Shown here piece by piece: positions 59,000 through 64,000 of a DNA stretch of 64,000 bases. The notes under the pieces were generated by a model. It was not told where the DNA came from and searched no databases. It saw nothing but the letters and a program-made list of their open reading frames with translations. The stretch lies in contig DXDG01000009.1 of NCBI GenBank assembly GCA_019115605.1, forward strand, positions 1 to 64,000, written 5' to 3'. The DNA is from Candidatus Alistipes faecigallinarum (GTDB taxonomy: Bacteria > Bacteroidota > Bacteroidia > Bacteroidales > Rikenellaceae). The translations under genes and the position numbers were made by a program. The stretch's first letter is position 1. Each line of letters begins with the position of its first letter.

Positions 59000-60451
59000 A
59001 TGACACCTGCTGCAGTTATCGCTACCGTTTTGGGCTATATAGCCGTTCTTTTTGCCGTAGCCTGGATATCGGGCCGCCGCGCCGACAATGCCGGATTCTT
59101 CACGGGGAACCGACGCACCCCGTGGTACATGGCCGCCTTCGCCATGATCGGAGCCGCCATTTCGGGCGTAACCTTCATTTCGGTCCCCGGCTCGGTTTCG
59201 GTCGATGCCTTCTCCTACATGCAGATGGTGCTGGGCTTTACCGTCGGTCAGTTCATCGTGGCCTTCGTGCTGATACCGCTCTTCTACCGGCTTCGGGTCG
59301 TTTCGCTCTATGAGTACCTTGACAGCCGCTTCGGCGTCGCCTCGCACCGTACGGGAGCCTGGTTCTTCTTCATCTCGAAGATCCTCGGCGCCGCACTGCG
59401 CGTCTATGTCGTCTGCGCCGTGCTGCAGCTGCTCGTCTTTGACCGCTTCGGATTCCCCTTCTGGAGCAACGCCCTTATCACGATGTTCTTCGTCTGGCTC
59501 TATACGCAGCAGGGAGGCGTCAAGTCGCTGATCTGGACCGATTCGCTCAAAACCTTCTGTCTGGTGGCGAGCCTCGTGCTGTCGATCATATACATCATGC
59601 GGAGCCTCGATTTCACGATGGCCGACACGGTCCGTGAAGTTTCGGCGTCGCCCATGTCGCAGATCTTCTTCTTCGATGATCCCGCCTCGGACCGCTACTT
59701 CTGGAAGATGTTCGCCGCGGGTATCGTGCTCCTGGTCAGCATGACGGGCCTCGATCAGGACCTCATGCAGCGGAACATGAGCTGCGCCACGCCGCGCGAT
59801 TCGCAGAAGAACATCATCCTCACGGCCTTCAGCCAGATGTTCGTGATCTTCCTCTTCCTGGTGCTGGGCGTCCTGCTTTACCTCTATATGGACCATGCCG
59901 GTCTGGCCATGCCCGAAAAGACCGATCAGGTCTTCTCGCTCGTGGCGGTCGAGGGCGGCCTTCCGGTCATTGTCGGCGTGCTGTTTGTCATCGGACTCAT
60001 TTCGAGCACCTATTCGGCCGCCGGTTCGGCCCTCACGGCCCTGACGACCTCCTTTACGGTCGATATTCTCGAAGGTACGAAACGCTACGGCGACGAGCGT
60101 CTGACGCGCATCCGCCGCGGCGTGCATGTCGCCATGGCCTTCGGCATGGCTCTTGTGATCCTCGCCTTCGGCTATCTGGCCAACGACAGCGTCATCAATC
60201 TGGTCTACAAGGTCGCCAGCTACACCTACGGACCTATTCTGGGCATGTTCATATTCGGCATGTTCACCCGTCTGAAGGTCCGCGACCGCTGGATGCCTCT
60301 GGTGGCCGTTGCGGCTCCCGTGTTGAGCGCCCTGCTGCAGTGGTGGGCTGCCCGGGCGTGGGATTACCAGATCGGTTTCGAGCTGCTGATCTACAACGCG
60401 CTCTTCACGGTTCTGGGCATGCTGCTGCTTGTAAAACGTCATGATAAATAG
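59000..60451 (+). CDS. Sodium:solute symporter (SSS family)
   Basis: A 483-residue transporter with about 13 helices. SSS markers are GRRADNAGFFTGNRRTPWYM, AAISGVTFISVPGSV (first unwound helix), SLYEYLDSRFG and GLISSTYSAAGSALTALT (the Na+ site region with SS/T residues). It uses the sodium gradient to take up an organic solute; the substrate (sugar, sialic acid, acid) cannot be read. The start MTPAAVIATVLGY is chosen by the first helix. Its last 11 bases overlap the next gene. Confidence 0.92.
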   Translation: MTPAAVIATVLGYIAVLFAVAWISGRRADNAGFFTGNRRTPWYMAAFAMIGAAISGVTFISVPGSVSVDAFSYMQMVLGFTVGQFIVAFVLIPLFYRLRVVSLYEYLDSRFGVASHRTGAWFFFISKILGAALRVYVVCAVLQLLVFDRFGFPFWSNALITMFFVWLYTQQGGVKSLIWTDSLKTFCLVASLVLSIIYIMRSLDFTMADTVREVSASPMSQIFFFDDPASDRYFWKMFAAGIVLLVSMTGLDQDLMQRNMSCATPRDSQKNIILTAFSQMFVIFLFLVLGVLLYLYMDHAGLAMPEKTDQVFSLVAVEGGLPVIVGVLFVIGLISSTYSAAGSALTALTTSFTVDILEGTKRYGDERLTRIRRGVHVAMAFGMALVILAFGYLANDSVINLVYKVASYTYGPILGMFIFGMFTRLKVRDRWMPLVAVAAPVLSALLQWWAARAWDYQIGFELLIYNALFTVLGMLLLVKRHDK

Positions 60452-63400
60452 GCTTTTCATACTTCTTGCCTTACTTGCGGCTTCAGGTTCCGCCTCGGCC
60501 GCTTCGGAACGTCTCGGAGCCTCCGAGCGCCTTGCCGTCGGCCGCGTGCTTTCGCGGATCGTCGCCCGCGAGGTCTCGGGCGGCTATGTCAGGGTGCAGG
60601 GCGTGCAGGCCTCGCGCAGCCGGGTGCGGATCTACACCTCGATCGGCCTGTCGTATTATCCCTTCCGCGAAGAGAATACCGCAGCCATGCGCGACTCGGT
60701 GCGGGCTCTGCTGCCTGCGGCCTATCGCAAGGCGCGGATCGAACTCTACACCGACGGACGCGAGGTTGCCGAGCTGATTCCGTTGGCACACCGCGATCCG
60801 GAGCAGCTCCGCAAGCAGATCTCCAAACGCCGGATTGTTCCGTTTACCAATCGTTCGGCGCGTCCGCTGGTCGAACCGCTGTCGGTTGCCGCCCGTCCCG
60901 AACAAGGGCTTGCCGGACGCCATATCGCCCTTTGGCAGAGCCACGGGCGCTATTTCGACCAGCATACGAACCGCTGGAAGTGGCAGCGCTCGCAGCTGTG
61001 GCAGACCTGTGAGGACCTCTATACGCAGAGCTATGTGCTGCCGTATCTGGTCCCGATGCTCGAGCGAGCCGGAGCCTGCGTGCTGCTGCCGCGCGAGCGC
61101 GACGTACAGACGCATGAACTCCTTGCGGACAACGATGCACCTGCAACTTATGTCGAGTCGGGCGCTTGGGAGACGGGCGGTGTGGGATTTGCCCCGTTGC
61201 GCGAGGTCTATCGTTCGGGTGAGAATCCCTTCCGCGACGGTACGACGCGCCAAACCCGTACGGTCGGCGGCGAGGCCACGGCCAGCGCCGTATGGCGGGT
61301 CGATATTCCCGAGCGGGGCGAGTATGCTGTCTATGTGAGCTATGTGTCGTCGCCGCAACATGCCGATGATGCGCAATATACGGTCCATCACCTCGGGGGC
61401 GACTCGAAGTTTGCTGTCAATCAGACGATGGGCGGCGGAACCTGGATCTACCTCGGCAAATTTCTGTTCGATCCGGGTGAGCAGGCCGTCGTAACGCTGT
61501 TGAACGCCTCGCGGCAGGCGGGGCATCTGCTCTCGGCCGATGCCGTGAAGATCGGCGGCGGATACGGCAATATCGCCCGCACGGTATGCGACTCGCTGCG
61601 TGCGGCGGATCGGGAGTACCTCGAGGAGACAAGCGGTTATCCCCGCTTCTGCGAGGGTGCCCGTTACTGGCTCCAGTGGGCCGGATTCGACGAGAAGGTC
61701 TACTCGCCCAAAGAGGGGACGGATGACTATAAGGACGACTACATGTCGCGCGCCCACTGGGTCAATGCCCTGATGGGCGGCTCGGAGCGGATGCCCGACT
61801 CGTGCGGACTGCGCATTCCCGTGGATCTGGCGCTGGCGTTCCACTCCGATGCTGGCGTGCGCGACGGCGACGAGACGATCGGCACGCTGGGCATCTTCTA
61901 TACGAAGGAGAACAAGGGCCGTTTCGAAGGAGGCGCCGACCGCTACCGCTCGCGCGACCTGACCGATCTGGTGATGACGCAGATCGTCTCGGACATCCGC
62001 CGGACGTGGGAGCCCGACTGGAACCGCCGGGGATTGTGGAACCGCGCCTATTACGAAGCGCGCGTTCCGGGGGCTCCGACCATGCTGCTCGAGCTGCTTT
62101 CGCACCAGAACTTTGCCGACATGCGCTACGGCAGTGATCCGCGCTTCAAGTTCCTCGTGTCGCGTGCCGTTTACAAAGGCATTCTGCGCTATGTCGCCTC
62201 GCAATACGGGACTTCGTATGTCGTGCAGCCGCTCCCGGTCGAGGGGCTCTCCACGGAGTTTCTCGAAGGGGACGAGGTGCGCCTCTCGTGGCGCGGTGTC
62301 GCGGATTCGCTCGAGGCTACGGCCGCCCCTGACGGCTATGTCGTCTATACGCGCATCGACGACGGAGGTTTCGACAACGGCCGCTATACCGAAGAGGAGT
62401 GGTTTACGACCCGCCAGGAGCCCGGCCGCATCTACAGCTACCGCGTTGCGGCCGTCAATGCCGGGGGCGAGAGCTTCCCGAGTGAGACGGTGGCCGCGTG
62501 CCGTGTGCCCGAGGAGCGGGGGCGTGTCCTGATTCTGAACGGATTTGACCGGGTGAGCGCCCCCGAGAGTCTGCGCAGCGATTCGCTGGCGGGATTCTTC
62601 ATGGACCGCGACAGCGGGGTTGCCGACCGGCAGGATATCTCCTTCATCGGTCCGCAGCGGGTGTTCGACCTTTCGCAGGCGCGTTGTGAGGTCGATTCCC
62701 TGGCGCTCGGCAGCTGCGGCAGCGACTATGCTCCGGAGGTGCTGGGCGGCAATACGTTCGATTACGGCTATCTGCACGGGCGTTCGGTCGCCGCGGCGGG
62801 TTATTCGTTCTGTTCGGCCTCCGCGAAGTGCGACCGCCGGCTGTGGGATCCGGCGGAGTTCCGGGTGGTGGATCTGATTCTCGGCAAGCAGCGGACCACC
62901 CGCATGGGGCACGGATTCCTGGATGCGGAATTTGAGACGTTTCCTGCTGAATTGCAGGATAAAATAAGGGATTACCTCCAGCAGGGCGGCAACCTGTTCG
63001 TGTCGGGGTGCTACCCGCTTTCGGACCTTTTGTCCGCAGGTGCATCGGCGGCGGACTCCCTCTTTGCCCGCGAAGCGCTGCATTGTACGGGGGCCGGGCA
63101 GTGGACGGTTTGCCGCGAACCCGCCGTACGTCGCGGACGCGTGATGGTCGTAGCTTCCGCAGCCGACTTTTCGCGCGGCGCCTACCGTTTCAACAGCGAC
63201 TGGCGCTGGGATTGCTACCGGGTGGAGACGGCCGACCGTCTGGAAGCGGCGGAGGGTGCCTTCCCCGTGATGCGCTATGCCGGAGGCGGTGTGGCCGCGG
63301 TGGCCTATGACGGTTCCACGACGGGCGACACGGGTGTTTCCGCCCGGAGTTTCGTTGTGGGATTTCCCTTCGAGTCGCTCCGCTCCGAGGTCGAGCGCGA

Positions 63401-63452
63401 CCGGCTGATGCACGATGTGCTGCAATTCCTTACCGGAAGCAAAGATTATTGA
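60441..63452 (+). CDS. Large secreted protein with amidase-like catalytic domain, FN3-like and golvesin-C-like parts
   Basis: A 1003-residue exported protein (signal MINRLFILLALLAASGSASA). Residues about 160-560 resemble a zinc N-acetylmuramoyl-L-alanine amidase fold split by an insertion: IALWQSHGRYFD, ALAFHSDAGV and a later MLLELLSHQN (possible His, His and Glu ligands). The insertion of about 130 residues (GEATASAVWRVDIPERGEYAVYV, VNQTMGGGTWIYLGKFLFD) matches golvesin C-terminal-like beta-sandwich domains, annotated xanthan lyase-like in many Bacteroidales. A fibronectin type III-like unit follows (YVVYTRIDDGGF...SYRVAAVNAGGESFPS), then a flavodoxin/GATase-like C-terminal part. It overlaps the symporter by 11 bases, so translation is coupled. 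Activity is not established. Confidence 0.8.
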   Translation: MINRLFILLALLAASGSASAASERLGASERLAVGRVLSRIVAREVSGGYVRVQGVQASRSRVRIYTSIGLSYYPFREENTAAMRDSVRALLPAAYRKARIELYTDGREVAELIPLAHRDPEQLRKQISKRRIVPFTNRSARPLVEPLSVAARPEQGLAGRHIALWQSHGRYFDQHTNRWKWQRSQLWQTCEDLYTQSYVLPYLVPMLERAGACVLLPRERDVQTHELLADNDAPATYVESGAWETGGVGFAPLREVYRSGENPFRDGTTRQTRTVGGEATASAVWRVDIPERGEYAVYVSYVSSPQHADDAQYTVHHLGGDSKFAVNQTMGGGTWIYLGKFLFDPGEQAVVTLLNASRQAGHLLSADAVKIGGGYGNIARTVCDSLRAADREYLEETSGYPRFCEGARYWLQWAGFDEKVYSPKEGTDDYKDDYMSRAHWVNALMGGSERMPDSCGLRIPVDLALAFHSDAGVRDGDETIGTLGIFYTKENKGRFEGGADRYRSRDLTDLVMTQIVSDIRRTWEPDWNRRGLWNRAYYEARVPGAPTMLLELLSHQNFADMRYGSDPRFKFLVSRAVYKGILRYVASQYGTSYVVQPLPVEGLSTEFLEGDEVRLSWRGVADSLEATAAPDGYVVYTRIDDGGFDNGRYTEEEWFTTRQEPGRIYSYRVAAVNAGGESFPSETVAACRVPEERGRVLILNGFDRVSAPESLRSDSLAGFFMDRDSGVADRQDISFIGPQRVFDLSQARCEVDSLALGSCGSDYAPEVLGGNTFDYGYLHGRSVAAAGYSFCSASAKCDRRLWDPAEFRVVDLILGKQRTTRMGHGFLDAEFETFPAELQDKIRDYLQQGGNLFVSGCYPLSDLLSAGASAADSLFAREALHCTGAGQWTVCREPAVRRGRVMVVASAADFSRGAYRFNSDWRWDCYRVETADRLEAAEGAFPVMRYAGGGVAAVAYDGSTTGDTGVSARSFVVGFPFESLRSEVERDRLMHDVLQFLTGSKDY

Positions 63453-63481
63453 TTGTTAATATTTTAAAACAGTTATCGAAT

Positions 63482-63931
63482 ATGTCGCTTGAACAACAGA
63501 TCTCCAAAGGGATCATGGAGGCCATGAAGGCCAAGGACACGGTGCGGCTCAGTGCGCTGCGCAATGCGAAGAAGTACATCATCGAGGCGAAGACGGCCGG
63601 TCCGGAGATTACGGAGCTGCCCGACGCCGATGTGCTGAAGATCATCGCAAAACTGGCCAAGCAGGGGCAGGATTCGGCCGCGATCTTCCAGGAGCAGAAC
63701 CGGCAGGATCTGGCCCGGGAGGAGCTGGCGCAGGTGGCCGTCTATCAGGAGTTCCTGCCCAAACAGCTGACACCGGAGGAGCTGACCGCCGAGATCCGGG
63801 CCCTCATCGCCGAGACGGGAGCCTCGTCGATGCGCGACATGGGCAAGGTGATGGGCATCGCCACGAAGCGTCTGGCCGGACGGGCCGACGGCAAGGATAT
63901 TTCGGCCAAGGTCAAGGAGTTGCTCGCCTAA
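63482..63931 (+). CDS. GatB/YqeY-domain protein
   Basis: A 149-residue YqeY-like protein, normal length. Markers are MEAMKAKDTVRLSALRNAKKYI near the start, QEFLPKQLTPEELTAEI in the middle and the C-terminal MGKVMGIATKRLAGRADGKDISA, which resembles the tRNA-binding tail of GatB. It probably binds tRNA; function is unknown. The start MSLEQQ at 63482 fits the family. It follows the large secreted protein gene after 29 bases. Confidence 0.92.
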   Translation: MSLEQQISKGIMEAMKAKDTVRLSALRNAKKYIIEAKTAGPEITELPDADVLKIIAKLAKQGQDSAAIFQEQNRQDLAREELAQVAVYQEFLPKQLTPEELTAEIRALIAETGASSMRDMGKVMGIATKRLAGRADGKDISAKVKELLA

Positions 63932-63941
63932 ATCCGCCGGC

Positions 63942-64000
63942 ATGCATCTGCTTGAAAAGCTGCACCGCAACGTGAAGACCATCGCCATGCCTTCGGCCAT
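63942..64000 (+). CDS. Start of a further gene (truncated by the window end)
   Basis: An open frame from ATG 63942 reads MHLLEKLHRNVKTIAMPSA and runs out of the window, 10 bases after yqeY. Nineteen residues do not allow identification. The tight spacing suggests the same operon. Confidence 0.4.
   Translation, partial: MHLLEKLHRNVKTIAMPSA

Noticed and set aside
1..64000. CRISPR array, prophage or conjugative element
   Set aside because: No regularly spaced direct repeats, cas genes, phage structural genes or tra genes are visible in the window.

Overview
The window reads as chromosome from a high-GC gut member of the Bacteroidales, most likely Rikenellaceae (Alistipes-like). The evidence is the repeated Bacteroidetes promoter signature (TTTG or TTG, then 18-21 bp, then TAnnTTTG), the scarcity of Shine-Dalgarno sequences, a Na+-NQR, a Na+-pumping decarboxylase with methylmalonyl-CoA epimerase and MeaB (succinate-to-propionate fermentation), a membrane pyrophosphatase, glutamate decarboxylase, a reverse rubrerythrin and many short-signal lipoproteins. 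The genus is an inference; no 16S gene is present.

Layout. 1-6.2 kb: an IS4-type transposase with a broken or shifted frame, a porin interrupted by one in-frame stop, a secreted propeller-like protein, lipoproteins and rubrerythrin. 6.2-6.7 kb: two tRNA-Pro genes. 6.7-11.9 kb: a HAD phosphatase, a three-gene operon (steroid 5-alpha-reductase family, Old Yellow Enzyme family, short-chain dehydrogenase) resembling gut steroid/bile-acid reduction clusters, and gadB. 12-16.6 kb: an SPFH protein / ribbon-helix-helix / membrane protein trio, a sirtuin, a UPF0126 membrane protein and meaB. 17-21.1 kb: methylmalonyl-CoA epimerase and Na+-pumping decarboxylase operon. 21.3-24.1 kb: rplM-rpsI-rpsB-tsf. 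24.2-31.2 kb: AddA-like and AddB-like recombination nucleases flanking a GIN-domain protein. 31.2-43.4 kb: DUF3667 protein, His/Pro-rich lipoprotein, HAD phosphatase, two M23 peptidases, alaS-gpmI, and a TatD-tcdA-dehydrogenase-deacylase operon. 43.7-49.7 kb: nqrABCDEF. 49.7-56.6 kb: mgtE, hppA with a premature amber codon, a HAD phosphatase and a biotin-dependent carboxyltransferase. 56.7-58.0 kb: a small AT-rich islet between 77-bp repeats at a tRNA-Met gene. 58.2-64 kb: a channel-like protein, a Na+/solute symporter coupled to a large amidase-like secreted protein, yqeY and the start of another gene.

How it fits together. Na+ bioenergetics dominates: the decarboxylase complex, NQR, the symporter and possibly the pyrophosphatase make or use a sodium gradient, while meaB and mce service the methylmalonyl-CoA step. 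The most distinctive observations are a rubrerythrin-type rubredoxin domain fused to NqrC, the 5-alpha-reductase/OYE/SDR operon, the tRNA-Met islet, and two otherwise intact reading frames (porin, hppA) each interrupted by one stop codon.
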